NCBI GenBank assembly: GCA_947627625.1
Contig: CANQWR010000001.1
Coordinates: 124,001-188,000 of the forward strand
Source of the DNA: an uncultured Ruminococcus sp.
Lineage (GTDB): Bacteria > Bacillota > Clostridia > Oscillospirales > Ruminococcaceae
Direction of reading: 5' to 3'
Length of the DNA: 64,000 nucleotides
Under the pieces are notes generated by a model that had not been told where the DNA came from, searched no databases, and was given only the letters and a program-made list of their open reading frames with translations. Both the position numbers and the translations under genes were made by a program. Position 1 is the first letter of the stretch. Each line of letters begins with the position of its first letter. Below, piece after piece: positions 35,280 through 44,342 of the stretch.

Positions 35280-36686
35280 ATGAATGATTCAAAAAATAGA
35301 GAACAAAGTATCTTATTCCGGACAAAGGGAATGCTTTCAACGCTGGTGCTCTTTGTGTGTATAGCTGTGATTTCGATACTTCTCACGATAAGAATAGACT
35401 ATCTGACGAAAGAACAGTGTTACGAGTTTCTGACGTTTTCAACGGAGGAGGCTTGCGGAAATATAGAAAACAATTTTACAAGTGACCGCATTTCACTTAG
35501 AGTTCTGTCACGAATAATCGCTCAGCACGACGACCTGACTTCCGGAGAAGTGAATAAGATCCTGACGGCTTATGACGTAAGCAGTCTCATATCGAATGTC
35601 GCAATACTGACAGCCGACAACACTGTCGTGCAGATAAGGGGCGGAAATATTGAAAACAACACGGTTATGGACTTTGAAGAGGAGAAAAGTCTCGGAGAAC
35701 ACATAAGCGGTCTGCAAACACCTCTCTCGTCGTCGTCTTCAAATAATACGCTGATGAGGAGTTTTGTGCCGATAAAAAAACTCGGCAAGATAGTGGGAAT
35801 GCTATTTCTTGAGATGAACTCCGAAGCGATTGCAAATTCCTGGTCTCCCGAAATATACGACAATTCCGCATCGTTCTGCATAATAGACAGGGCAACAGGC
35901 GACTTTCTTGTAAACAGCTGGGACGAAAATATGAAGAACGTTTCGGACTTAGGTTCGGACAGTCTCTCTGAAGATCTGCTCGGCGGTAAGACGGGATTTG
36001 TCCAGATGGATGTCACGGGAGAATTTGTGTCGTATATGCCTATGGAGATAGAGAGCTGGGAGATAATAGTCGCAGTAGGAGAGGAGGACGTTTTTTCGTC
36101 CGCAAACGAGATGAGAAAATCGATGGCTATGTTCCTGACGGCAGGGGCAATTCTGCTGTTTGCGTATCTTCTCTGGATAATGTACAGCAACAGGCGTTCG
36201 ATAGCAAACACCGAAAAACAGGCTAATATAGACGTTCTGACGGGCTTGCAGAACCGCAACCGCTATGAGATATACTGCAAAAAACTGGAGGGCAGAAACA
36301 AGGGTGTTGCGTGCATATATATAGACGCAAACGGTCTGCACGAGATAAACAACACTATGGGACACCTTGCAGGAGACCAGATGCTCAGATTTATTGCGGA
36401 CTCCCTGAAATCCGTTTTTGGAGAGGACACCGTCTACAGAATAGGCGGTGACGAATTTGTGGTATTCCAGAAGAAAAAGACACAGACGGAACTGGAGAGC
36501 CTTCTTGAAAAGGTACACTCCGAAGTTGAAAAAAATGACTATCATGTGTCATCGGGACTGTGTGTCTGTGAATCGGATATGTCCGTGAACGACATGATAA
36601 AGACTGCCGAAAAGAGGATGTACGAGGCAAAGAGACGTTACTATGAGAGCATAGGCAGACAGGTCAGAAACAATGTCGAGGAGTAG
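35280..36686 (+). CDS. membrane diguanylate cyclase (GGDEF) with extracellular sensor
   Basis: Makes cyclic di-GMP from GTP. The 468-residue protein has a membrane helix near 15-35, a ~245-residue extracellular sensor region (Cache-like), a second helix near 280-300, and a C-terminal GGDEF domain. The catalytic motif is intact (RIGGDEFVVF near residue 390), as is the upstream DANGLHEINN. The product-inhibition I-site RxxD is not present (FGED at that place), so feedback control may be weak. It starts 55 bases after the solute-binding lipoprotein gene, with AAAGGTGACTCC before the ATG. Confidence 0.9.
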   Translation: MNDSKNREQSILFRTKGMLSTLVLFVCIAVISILLTIRIDYLTKEQCYEFLTFSTEEACGNIENNFTSDRISLRVLSRIIAQHDDLTSGEVNKILTAYDVSSLISNVAILTADNTVVQIRGGNIENNTVMDFEEEKSLGEHISGLQTPLSSSSSNNTLMRSFVPIKKLGKIVGMLFLEMNSEAIANSWSPEIYDNSASFCIIDRATGDFLVNSWDENMKNVSDLGSDSLSEDLLGGKTGFVQMDVTGEFVSYMPMEIESWEIIVAVGEEDVFSSANEMRKSMAMFLTAGAILLFAYLLWIMYSNRRSIANTEKQANIDVLTGLQNRNRYEIYCKKLEGRNKGVACIYIDANGLHEINNTMGHLAGDQMLRFIADSLKSVFGEDTVYRIGGDEFVVFQKKKTQTELESLLEKVHSEVEKNDYHVSSGLCVCESDMSVNDMIKTAEKRMYEAKRRYYESIGRQVRNNVEE

Positions 36687-36788
36687 TTTTATAAATTTTA
36701 TAAATATATTTATAATATAATTAAATATAATATAATAAAAATCTTGTAATTTATTTTTGTAACGGTTTTGCAGAGGAGTTTTTGATTT

Positions 36789-39722
36789 ATGCGGGAAAAG
36801 AACAGGAATATCGGTACACACATTCTCGTCTCAATTGCCATTACTCTGTTTGTGGTGGCATCGCTCATCTTCTTTCTGAGGAACAACAACAGCCGTATTG
36901 TGAAACAGAATGAGAGCTATATAGTTGATGCGACAAAGCTGTCTGCGAGCCACGTCAACGACAGGATAGAGACCGCTTTGAACTACATATACACAATTGC
37001 ATCTTTTACAAGCAACAGCCTTGAGTCTCCTGAAGTGGACACGGACGAAATACAACAGCTCAGCGGAGAAAACAGGTTTGATTTTTTTCAGTTTCTGCCT
37101 GCGGAGGGTCACATAACCACGACTGCGGGTCAGGAGGTTGATTTGTCCGACAGACCTGCCTTTATAAACGGCATGGAGGGCAAGACGGGTGTCACACTTA
37201 TTGCGGACAGTGAACTCACAACTTCACATATGTTTTCGTTCTATTCACCTGTTTACTATAATGGGGAGATAATAGGCGTGCTGTGCGGAATTTACAGGGA
37301 TTCGAGTATGCAGGAGGTAATATCGAACGACTTTTTCGGTGTCCGTGCAAAGACCTATTTATGTCTGGGGGACGGCACTGTCATAACGTCATCGGGGGAC
37401 GACAATCCGCCCGAAAATATGATAGAACTTGTCAAAAAGTCCGACATGATAGACAGCGACAGCCTTGACACTCTTATGAATGCGTTTGAAAATCACGAGT
37501 CCGCATCGTTCAGTTTCAGGAATAATTCAGTCACGACAAACGCCTATATTTCGGCACTCAATTACAGCGACTGGGTTCTTATACAGGCGTTTCCCTCCGA
37601 GGTGACATCTGCAATGCGGCAGGAGTCCGACAATGCAGGGATAATACTTGTCGGGTGTATAGTGTTTGCGTTTGCGAGTTACATAATTTTCCTTATGGCT
37701 ACAAAGAGAAAGAACGAGATAGACCTGATAAACGAAAATGAGGAGATAAACAGGATTGTCGAGAGTGTCACGGAACTTTTCGCACGTTTTGCGGTCGTGG
37801 ACCTTGAAAACGATTCCTATTACTATGTCGCAAAAAATGACGGTATGCCGCCAAAGGGAAAGTACACAGACCTGATTAAATATATAAGTCAGTTTTATGT
37901 TGACGAGGAGGACACCGTCCCGATGGAGGAACTTATATCTCCCGAACACATAAGAGAACACCTTGACAGGGATTCGAGTTACCTGCAATATGAGTACCAC
38001 ATAACAAGAGGAGTTGACAGGTGGGAGAATGTGTCTATAATATGTCTTAGGCGTGACGACGACGGAAAGCCTGTCTCTGTCCTGTGTGCGGTGCAGAACA
38101 TAACAGACCTGAAACAGAGGGAGCTTGAGAGCCGTATAGCACTGAAAAACGCTTTTGATTCCGCAAAGGCTGCAAACCGTGCAAAGAGTGAATTTTTGTC
38201 GAGAATGTCGCACGATATAAGGACTCCCATGAATGCGGTGATGGGTATGACGGCAGTTGCGGCAATGCACATTGACGACAAGGAGCGTCTTGTGGACTGT
38301 CTGAACAAAATCACGACTTCAAGCCGTCACCTGCTTGCACTGATAAATGATATTCTTGATATGTCAAAGATAGAGAGCGGCAAGGTAACGCTTTCGGAAG
38401 AGCCTTTCAACCTTGCGGAGATGACGGAGAGCATTTTCACGATCATGCACCCGCAGATAAAGGCAAAGAACCAGAAAATCAGCATAGGTACTTCAAATGT
38501 CATTCACGAGGACGTTATAGGCGATACTCTGAGGCTTAGACAGGTCTTTGTGAACATAATGGGAAATGCGGTGAAGTTCACGCCATACGGGGGAAGTATT
38601 TCCCTCGACATAAAAGAGCTTGACTCCCACATTCCCGGCAAGGCTTTTTACGAGTTTGTTTTCACCGATACGGGTATAGGAATGGAGCAGTCTTTCATAG
38701 AGGAGATTTTTGAGCCGTTTTCACGTTCCAAAAACCCCGATTCTATGAAGATAGAGGGTACAGGTCTGGGAATGCCCATTGCCAAGAACATAGTCAGCAT
38801 GATGGACGGAGATATAAAAGTCGAGAGCAAAATCGGAGAGGGTTCAAAGTTCACGGTCAGACTGCACCTCACTATACAGAATATATCCGAGACAGATGCA
38901 AAGTGTCTGGACAATCTGAGGATTCTTGTTGCGGACGACGACGAAGTTGCCGCCGAGAACACGAGGGAGATTCTCAGCAGTATAGGAATGGATGCAACGA
39001 GTGTTCTGAGTGGAGAGGAAGCCGTGGAGCAGGTTGTCGCCCACCACAACACGGGAAATGATTTTTCGGCGGTAATTCTTGACTGGCAGATGCCCGACAA
39101 GAACGGCATTCAGGCGACAGCGGAAATTCGTGAAAAAGTCGGTGAGTCCGTGCCGATAATAATACTCTCCGCATACGACTGGACCGACATTGAACAGGAA
39201 GCAAGAGAAAAGGGAGTGAACGCATTTATAGCGAAACCTTTGTTCCGTTCACGTCTTATATATGTGCTGAAATCACTCGTTTCGCCCGTGCCCGTGGAGA
39301 CCGAGGCGATAAAGATAGATGATTTCACGCAGAATCAGTACAACGGCAAGAGGATACTGCTTGTTGAGGACAACGAGCTGAACCGTGAAATTGCGGGCGA
39401 ACTCCTGACCATGATAGGCGTTGAAGTGGAGATGGCTTTTGACGGCAGGATAGCTGTCGACATGGTGAGAGATAAGCCCGAAAATTATTACGACCTGATT
39501 TTCATGGACATACAAATGCCGAACATGAACGGTTACGATGCTACACGGACTATAAGGGCTATGGGGCGTGAGGATTTGCAAAAGATACCGATTATCGCAA
39601 TGAGTGCGGACGCTTTTTCGGACGACGTTTACAAGGCGAAAGAGTCGGGAATGGACGACCACATTTCCAAGCCCGTGGAGATACCGAAGCTGTCGGAGAC
39701 TCTCGAAAAGTGGCTTAAATAA
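36789..39722 (+). CDS. membrane hybrid histidine kinase with two receiver domains
   Basis: A 977-residue sensor kinase. A membrane helix (~12-30), an extracellular Cache-like sensor (~35-280) and a second helix (~285-305) are followed by a PAS-like region. The kinase core has the H-box (SRMSHDIRTPMNAVMG, His near 475) and N/G boxes (FTDTGIGMEQ, GTGLGMPIAKNIV). Two receiver domains follow: the first with ILVADDD and phospho-Asp in VILDWQMPDKNG (~765), the second with LLVEDNELNREI and FMDIQMPNMNG (~906). There is no Hpt or DNA-binding output, so the phosphate partner is encoded elsewhere. Similar ectodomain topology links it to the preceding cyclase. Confidence 0.93.
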   Translation: MREKNRNIGTHILVSIAITLFVVASLIFFLRNNNSRIVKQNESYIVDATKLSASHVNDRIETALNYIYTIASFTSNSLESPEVDTDEIQQLSGENRFDFFQFLPAEGHITTTAGQEVDLSDRPAFINGMEGKTGVTLIADSELTTSHMFSFYSPVYYNGEIIGVLCGIYRDSSMQEVISNDFFGVRAKTYLCLGDGTVITSSGDDNPPENMIELVKKSDMIDSDSLDTLMNAFENHESASFSFRNNSVTTNAYISALNYSDWVLIQAFPSEVTSAMRQESDNAGIILVGCIVFAFASYIIFLMATKRKNEIDLINENEEINRIVESVTELFARFAVVDLENDSYYYVAKNDGMPPKGKYTDLIKYISQFYVDEEDTVPMEELISPEHIREHLDRDSSYLQYEYHITRGVDRWENVSIICLRRDDDGKPVSVLCAVQNITDLKQRELESRIALKNAFDSAKAANRAKSEFLSRMSHDIRTPMNAVMGMTAVAAMHIDDKERLVDCLNKITTSSRHLLALINDILDMSKIESGKVTLSEEPFNLAEMTESIFTIMHPQIKAKNQKISIGTSNVIHEDVIGDTLRLRQVFVNIMGNAVKFTPYGGSISLDIKELDSHIPGKAFYEFVFTDTGIGMEQSFIEEIFEPFSRSKNPDSMKIEGTGLGMPIAKNIVSMMDGDIKVESKIGEGSKFTVRLHLTIQNISETDAKCLDNLRILVADDDEVAAENTREILSSIGMDATSVLSGEEAVEQVVAHHNTGNDFSAVILDWQMPDKNGIQATAEIREKVGESVPIIILSAYDWTDIEQEAREKGVNAFIAKPLFRSRLIYVLKSLVSPVPVETEAIKIDDFTQNQYNGKRILLVEDNELNREIAGELLTMIGVEVEMAFDGRIAVDMVRDKPENYYDLIFMDIQMPNMNGYDATRTIRAMGREDLQKIPIIAMSADAFSDDVYKAKESGMDDHISKPVEIPKLSETLEKWLK

Positions 39723-39745
39723 GTTAAATTAAAATAAAAATAAAA

Positions 39746-39782
39746 AAATTCAGGCAGATTTCAGAAAAATCTGCCTGAATTT
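39746..39782 (+). terminator. strong terminator after the hybrid kinase gene
   Basis: A perfect 16-bp stem, AAATTCAGGCAGATTT and its complement, with a 5-base loop. Few T follow it on the plus strand, but it is preceded by an A-rich tract, so it may mainly protect the 3' end or terminate reverse transcripts. Confidence 0.65.
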
Positions 39783-39794
39783 GAAGTTACGGAT

Positions 39795-39824
39795 AATAAA
39801 AAACGTCCCCGAAAAGAGGACGTT
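39795..39824 (-). terminator. rho-independent terminator of tRNA-Thr
   Basis: On the minus strand AACGTCCTC pairs with GGGGACGTT (one G-T) around a 5-base loop and runs into a T-stretch just after the tRNA. Confidence 0.8.
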
Positions 39825-39832
39825 CCAAAGCG

Positions 39833-39908
39833 TGGAGCTGATGATCGGATTTGAACCGACGACCTACGCCTTACCAAGGCGTTGCGCTACCGACTGTGCC
39901 ACATCAGC
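39833..39908 (-). tRNA. tRNA-Thr (anticodon GGT)
   Basis: A 76-base cloverleaf on the minus strand with encoded CCA. The acceptor stem is GCTGATG/CATCAGC, the anticodon stem ACGCC/GGCGT encloses loop TTGGTAA, giving anticodon GGT, and the T arm is GTCGG-TTCAAAT-CCGAT. It reads ACC and ACU threonine codons. It is a single gene with its own promoter and terminator. Confidence 0.95.
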
Positions 39909-39921
39909 ACCAACAACAATT

Positions 39922-39950
39922 ATTATACACCATAAATTTCAAAAAGTCAA
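39922..39950 (-). promoter_or_regulatory. sigma-A promoter of tRNA-Thr
   Basis: Minus-strand TTGACT (39945-39950) and TATAAT (39922-39927), 17-base spacer, with TATGGTG before the -10 box as at smpB. Confidence 0.82.
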
Positions 39951-39996
39951 TAGAAAGAGATATATTTTTTTTCTATAACAAGTCGAGAGGAGTTTT

Positions 39997-40179
39997 GTGA
40001 AAATTGATTTACCGCCTTTGAAAAACAGAATTTTCGGCTATATTCTGGGAGTTCTTATGTTTTTTACAGTCATGTTTTTTATGGATTTTCCGTTTTGGCT
40101 GAATATTTTTTTGACTGTTCTGAGTGCGGTACTGCTGACTTTTGCGACTGTTCCGGAAATCCGTTCAAAAAAAGCGTGA
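39997..40179 (+). CDS. small two-helix membrane protein (possibly truncated)
   Basis: A 60-residue ORF starting at GTG behind GAGAGGAG. Residues ~12-30 and ~34-52 are strongly hydrophobic. It ends just after a run of seven A (EIRSKKA then stop). Immediately downstream, in a different frame, lies protein-like sequence (RDENFVK, one stop, then IKNGEYFTDEKRIYKYSEY) that runs in frame into the next ORF. The gene may therefore be a natural small protein or the front part of a broken longer one. No function is recognised. Confidence 0.5.
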   Translation: MKIDLPPLKNRIFGYILGVLMFFTVMFFMDFPFWLNIFLTVLSAVLLTFATVPEIRSKKA

Positions 40180-40294
40180 CGAGAATTTTGTCAAATAAAT
40201 TAAAAACGGGGAGTACTTCACAGACGAAAAGAGAATTTACAAATACTCGGAGTACAGCCGAAAACACGGTTTTAAGAGGGTCAAATCGAAGTCC
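40163..40294 (+). pseudogene. possible frameshifted coding remnant between two membrane-protein ORFs
   Basis: Read in the frame of the following 195-residue ORF, these bases encode QKKRDENFVK, a TAA, then IKNGEYFTDEKRIYKYSEYS and a basic stretch (KHGFKRVKSKS) up to the annotated Met. The composition is that of a real cytoplasmic tail, with no start codon behind a ribosome site. One shift at the A7 run plus the TAA would separate it from the 60-residue ORF upstream. Confidence 0.3.
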
Positions 40295-40882
40295 ATGAGA
40301 GCAGATTTGAATAAAATATATTTCAAACCCGAGTCAATATTTTATATAATTTTGGGAACTTTTTTAGTTGCAGTCGCCGTTCTGTTTGAGCTTGAGGACG
40401 TTTTTGAGAAAATTTTCATAGCTTGCGGAGGAATCTTTTCTGTGATTTTTGGAATAAACAAAATAAGAAAGACTCCCGTGAGGAAATTTTTTGCCGAATA
40501 TTCGGGAAATATTGAAGATATAGAAAATTCCTATATGTATGGTGAAAAAATTTTTCACCGTGAGAAATTTTCAGACGAGTACAAATTTTGCGGTGTCAAT
40601 ATCGGGAAATATATAGTTATATATAAAAATAATAATATAAGTGCGTTTGAAATCGGCGATATTTCGCAGGTAAACCGCCGTATTCTGCGAAAAAAGTACT
40701 ACGGGAACGGCATTTACAATGGCATTCGTGACGAGTGGTATCTTGATATTTTTACCAATTCGGGAAAAAGATTTATCGTTCAGCTTGACGAATTTCAGAC
40801 GGAAATGCTCTATGAACGTCTCAAAATCCGCTATTCTGAGCCGAAAATCAGTCGGGAGACTATTTCTGAGTTCAGCACTTGA
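40295..40882 (+). CDS. hypothetical two-helix membrane protein
   Basis: A 195-residue protein with two membrane helices near 15-33 and 37-52 and a ~140-residue cytoplasmic domain (NSYMYGEKIFHREKF, KYIVIYKNNNISAFEIGDISQVNRR, GKRFIVQLDEFQTEMLYERL). The C-terminal domain is a diverged relative of that in the next gene, with the same pattern of an ISYM-type strand, an I-V-I-K-N turn and a final Q/Y-x-x-M helix, perhaps a PH-like fold. The ribosome site before ATG 40295 is poor and far away, and the frame is open for ~32 codons upstream, so the start is doubtful. Function unknown. Confidence 0.6.
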   Translation: MRADLNKIYFKPESIFYIILGTFLVAVAVLFELEDVFEKIFIACGGIFSVIFGINKIRKTPVRKFFAEYSGNIEDIENSYMYGEKIFHREKFSDEYKFCGVNIGKYIVIYKNNNISAFEIGDISQVNRRILRKKYYGNGIYNGIRDEWYLDIFTNSGKRFIVQLDEFQTEMLYERLKIRYSEPKISRETISEFST

Positions 40883-40907
40883 CAATCTTCGGAAAATGTA
40901 GTATTAT
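40879..40907 (+). promoter_or_regulatory. sigma-A promoter of the 300-residue membrane protein gene
   Basis: TTGACA (40879-40884) overlaps the stop of the upstream gene; TATTAT (40902-40907) follows after 17 bases. The predicted leader is only ~14 bases, just enough for the GGGGGTG ribosome site. Confidence 0.7.
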
Positions 40908-40927
40908 AGGTTCATGGGGGTGACGAG

Positions 40928-41830
40928 ATGCCCGACAGAAAAATTTTGTTTTGGACGGTCACGGCTTTCGGTGCAGGTGCATTTCTGCTGTGTTTTGTGT
41001 TCGGGGACGAAAAAATAGAGAAAATTTTCGGGATTGCGGTACCCCTTTTTGTGTTTCTGGCTTTTTTCAGAGAATACCGTGACGATAGAAAATCCGAGAA
41101 TATAAGGGAAAAAATTTCGGGCGGACTTGCTTTTGACACGGCAGTCCACCGTGAAAAGCAGATTCGCTATTCAATGGAACACCAATTTGAGCGTCCGAAC
41201 CCCAAGGGCACGGAGTACGATATGCTGAAACGCTGTCGGAATTTTCGGTCTCTCTCAAAATTTTTGCTGTGCCTTGCGTTCACTCTCGGGGAAATTTTTA
41301 TAATAATAAAAAATTTTATAAAAAAATTTTCGGACGGCGGTAATTCCGACAAAAATCTTCCCGTAATCGTGATCTGTGTACCTTTTTTCATGTTTGCAAC
41401 ATATATCTTTTTTCGGGAGTACACGGGTCTTGCGGTAAAAAAGTGGCTGAGGGAGAATGCGGATAGATTTCGGGAGCTTGAAATTTCCTACATGGGCGGA
41501 CAGATTCTGTCGTACAAGTCGGACTGTGTAAACCTCGGCAGGGAGCATATTTTTGTTATAAAAAACGGCAGATTGACAGTTGTCGACTATAATTCGGTGC
41601 AGTCCGTCACAAGGCTTGTGGAGCGGAAAAAGGAGTATATAGATTATATCTACACGGGCGACAGGTATGGACACTACGCCGTTATAAAGGTGTCGGACGG
41701 TTCTGAAATCAAAGTCCGCCTTGACTGTTATCAAGTCGGAATGTTCGTTGAGGAGTATATGAGAATTTCGGGGGTTTTTGCCGATAAGACCGACTACTCC
41801 GAAATTTCCGAGAACGATATAATTTGTTAA
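40928..41830 (+). CDS. hypothetical membrane protein, paralogue of the preceding gene
   Basis: A 300-residue protein with about four hydrophobic segments: two near the N-terminus (~8-24, 32-48), then a cytoplasmic stretch (EHQFERPNPKGTEYDMLKRCR), then two more (~112-132, 142-162). The C-terminal ~130 residues (ISYMGGQILSYKSD, REHIFVIKNGRLTVVDYNSVQSV, SEIKVRLDCYQVGMFVEEYM) align by eye with the C-terminal domain of the 195-residue neighbour. The pair looks like a tandem duplication with divergence. No function is recognised. Confidence 0.7.
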   Translation: MPDRKILFWTVTAFGAGAFLLCFVFGDEKIEKIFGIAVPLFVFLAFFREYRDDRKSENIREKISGGLAFDTAVHREKQIRYSMEHQFERPNPKGTEYDMLKRCRNFRSLSKFLLCLAFTLGEIFIIIKNFIKKFSDGGNSDKNLPVIVICVPFFMFATYIFFREYTGLAVKKWLRENADRFRELEISYMGGQILSYKSDCVNLGREHIFVIKNGRLTVVDYNSVQSVTRLVERKKEYIDYIYTGDRYGHYAVIKVSDGSEIKVRLDCYQVGMFVEEYMRISGVFADKTDYSEISENDIIC

Positions 41831-41913
41831 AATTATAATTTAATAAAATATATAAATATATATAATCAAAATATTAAAAATTATAAAAATATTAAAAACA
41901 AGGAGTAAATATT

Positions 41914-43131
41914 ATGACTATTTTTGAGGAACTCAAAAGGCGTGGACTTCTCGCACAGCTCACGGACGAAAAGGAAATTGAGGAGCTTATAAATTCGGGG
42001 AATGCCACTTTTTACATAGGTTTTGACCCGACTGCCGACTCTCTGCACGTTGGTCACTTCATGGCACTGTGTCTGATGAAGAGACTGCAAATGGCGGGAA
42101 ACAAGCCGATAGTGCTGCTTGGCGGAGGTACGGGAATGATTGGCGACCCGACGGGGAAGTCCGATATGCGTAAGATGATGACAAAGGAGACGATTCAGCA
42201 CAACGTTGACTGTTTTCTGAAACAGATGAGCAGGTTTATTGACTTCTCGGACGGAAAGGCGATTTCGGTGAACAATGCGGACTGGCTTCTTGACCTGAAC
42301 TATGTGGAGCTTCTGCGTGAAGTCGGACCGCATTTCACGGTGAACAGAATGCTGTCACATGAGTGTTACAAACAGCGTTGGGAAAAGGGCTTGACGTTTT
42401 TTGAGTTCAACTACATGATAATGCAGAGCTACGACTTCTACAGGCTTTTTCAGGATTACGGCTGTAATATGCAGTTTGGCGGTGACGACCAGTGGGCGAA
42501 TATGCTCGGCGGTACGGAGCTTATAAGGCGTAAACTCGGCAAGGACGCTTATGCTATGACTATAACTCTTCTGTTAAATTCGGAGGGCAGGAAGATGGGA
42601 AAGACCGAAAAGGGTGCGGTGTGGCTTGATGCGGAGAAAACAAGTCCCTATGAATTTTACCAGTACTGGAGGAATGTTGCGGATGCGGACGTTATAAAGT
42701 GCCTTAAAATGCTGACTTTTGTGCCGATTGAGGAAATTGAGGAGATGGAAAAGCACATGGAGGGTGCGGAGTTCAACAAGGCTAAGGAGCTGCTTGCGTT
42801 TGAGCTTACAAAACTCGTCCACGGTGAGGAAGAGGCTAAAAAGGCACAGGATTCCGCAAAGGCACTCTTTGGCGGAGTTGGTTCGGACGAGAATATGCCC
42901 GTGGCGGAGATAAGTTCGGAGGAACTTGAAAACGGTTCAATGGGACTAATCACTCTTCTTGTGAAGTCACAGCTTGCACCGTCCGCATCGGAGGCGAGGA
43001 GACTTATTCAACAGGGTGGAATTTCCGTTGACGGCGAAAAGATAACCGACCCGAAAGCACAGGTAAAACTTGACAAGGACGTTATAATCAAAAAGGGCAA
43101 AAAGGCGTTCAAGAAGATAGTTGTGAAGTAA
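41914..43131 (+). CDS. tyrS: tyrosyl-tRNA synthetase
   Basis: Class I synthetase for tRNA-Tyr, 405 residues. The HIGH motif is HVGH (45-48) after [11 protein letters not shown], the KMSKS motif is KMGKT ([15 protein letters not shown]), and a C-terminal S4 RNA-binding domain is present ([21 protein letters not shown]). The KMGKT form and the overall length match the TyrS subgroup found in many Clostridia and Bacteroidetes. Only an AT-rich 83-base gap precedes it, so there is no room for a T-box leader. Confidence 0.96.
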   Translation: MTIFEELKRRGLLAQLTDEKEIEELINSGNATFYIGFDPTADSLHVGHFMALCLMKRLQMAGNKPIVLLGGGTGMIGDPTGKSDMRKMMTKETIQHNVDCFLKQMSRFIDFSDGKAISVNNADWLLDLNYVELLREVGPHFTVNRMLSHECYKQRWEKGLTFFEFNYMIMQSYDFYRLFQDYGCNMQFGGDDQWANMLGGTELIRRKLGKDAYAMTITLLLNSEGRKMGKTEKGAVWLDAEKTSPYEFYQYWRNVADADVIKCLKMLTFVPIEEIEEMEKHMEGAEFNKAKELLAFELTKLVHGEEEAKKAQDSAKALFGGVGSDENMPVAEISSEELENGSMGLITLLVKSQLAPSASEARRLIQQGGISVDGEKITDPKAQVKLDKDVIIKKGKKAFKKIVVK

Positions 43132-43212
43132 AAAAATGGGGCGGGGAGTCCTGTCCATTAAAATAATTAAGATTAAAATAAATAAAATAAAAAACAGAAA
43201 GGATTTTTTATC

Positions 43213-43758
43213 ATGATTTATGTATATCTTGCAAACGGATTCGAGGAGACAGAAGCTATTGCTCCCATTGACCTACTGAGGAGAAGCGGAAAAAAAGTCG
43301 TGACAGTCGGCATAGGCGACAACGTTGTGACAAGTTCACACGGCGTGACGGTTGTCACGGATACCATTGACAAAGAAGCTGTCCTCAGCGATGAGCTTGA
43401 GATGATAGTCCTCCCCGGAGGTATGCCGGGCACTCTCAATCTGGAGAAGTCCGAAATTGTGCAGTCCGCTATAGACTACTGTGTTGAGAACAACAAGTTC
43501 ATAGGTGCGATATGTGCAGCACCGTCAATACTTGGTCACAAAAATCTCTTGCAGGGCAAAAAAGCCGTCTGCTATGAGGGCTTTGAGGAACAGCTTCTTG
43601 GTGCGGAAGTTCTGAAAACTCCCGTTGCTGTTGACGGCAATATCGTAACCGCAAGGGGTGCGGGAGTTGCCGTGCAGTTTGGTCTTAAACTTGTGGAAGT
43701 ACTGATTTCAAAGCAGGAGAGTGAGAGACAGTTTGGTGCAATAATGTGTGAGAGATAA
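43213..43758 (+). CDS. DJ-1/PfpI family protein
   Basis: A 181-residue cytoplasmic protein of the DJ-1/YajL group. The nucleophile elbow Cys is seen in GAICAAPSIL, with the acidic partner in the N-terminal FEETEAIAPIDLLRR, and the GARGAGVAVQF end is typical. Family members have been described as redox-protective or glyoxalase-like; the activity is debated. It stands 2 bases before the 5-formyltetrahydrofolate cyclo-ligase gene and is likely co-transcribed with it. Confidence 0.88.
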   Translation: MIYVYLANGFEETEAIAPIDLLRRSGKKVVTVGIGDNVVTSSHGVTVVTDTIDKEAVLSDELEMIVLPGGMPGTLNLEKSEIVQSAIDYCVENNKFIGAICAAPSILGHKNLLQGKKAVCYEGFEEQLLGAEVLKTPVAVDGNIVTARGAGVAVQFGLKLVEVLISKQESERQFGAIMCER

Positions 43759-43760
43759 TT

Positions 43761-44342
43761 ATGGAAGATTTCGGCTTTGAGAAAAAAACTTTAAGAAAAA
43801 AATTTTCCCAAATACGTTTACAGGCAAAGACTCCCGAAAAAGATAACGCCATAGCGGAGAGACTTCTAACTGTTGAGAGACTTTTGAACGCCGAAACCGT
43901 ACTGCTGTATGCGTCTTTCAGGTCGGAGGTGGACACTCGGAATATTGCCGAAAATCTGATTCACAGAGACAAAAAAATTGCGTTTCCTGTGTGCGGTGAG
44001 GACGGTTTCATGACTTTTCACACTGTCTCGGATTTGTCACAGCTGAAAAAGAGTGAAATGGACATTCCCGAACCCGATATTTCCCTGCCACAGCCGAAAA
44101 TTGACAATAAAACGGTCTGCATTGTACCTGCCCTTGCCCTCACGGTTTCGGGTTTCCGTCTCGGCTACGGCGGCGGTTACTATGACAGATTTCTCGCAAA
44201 AAATCCCTGTGTGTTCACAGTCGCCCTTGCATATGAGGAGTCCGTGACAGATTCGCTCCCCGTCAGCGATTTTGACGTGAAAATAAATATGATTATAACA
44301 AATGAAAGGAAGATATACTGCAATGAGCAACGAACCAAATGA
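43761..44342 (+). CDS. 5-formyltetrahydrofolate cyclo-ligase
   Basis: ATP-dependent conversion of 5-formyl-THF to 5,10-methenyl-THF (MTHFS/YgfA family). At 193 residues it has the N-terminal basic helix (KKTLRKKFSQIRLQ), the FPVCGEDGFMTFH middle part, and the signature VPALALTVSGFRLGYGGGYYDRFL. Its end overlaps mltG by 20 bases in another frame, giving translational coupling. Together with glyA and thyX it is part of one-carbon folate metabolism present in this window, though not in one operon. Confidence 0.92.
   Translation: MEDFGFEKKTLRKKFSQIRLQAKTPEKDNAIAERLLTVERLLNAETVLLYASFRSEVDTRNIAENLIHRDKKIAFPVCGEDGFMTFHTVSDLSQLKKSEMDIPEPDISLPQPKIDNKTVCIVPALALTVSGFRLGYGGGYYDRFLAKNPCVFTVALAYEESVTDSLPVSDFDVKINMIITNERKIYCNEQRTK

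Noticed and set aside
41831-41913. T-box leader for tyrS
   Set aside because: The 83-base AT-rich gap is too short and has no specifier stem or terminator.
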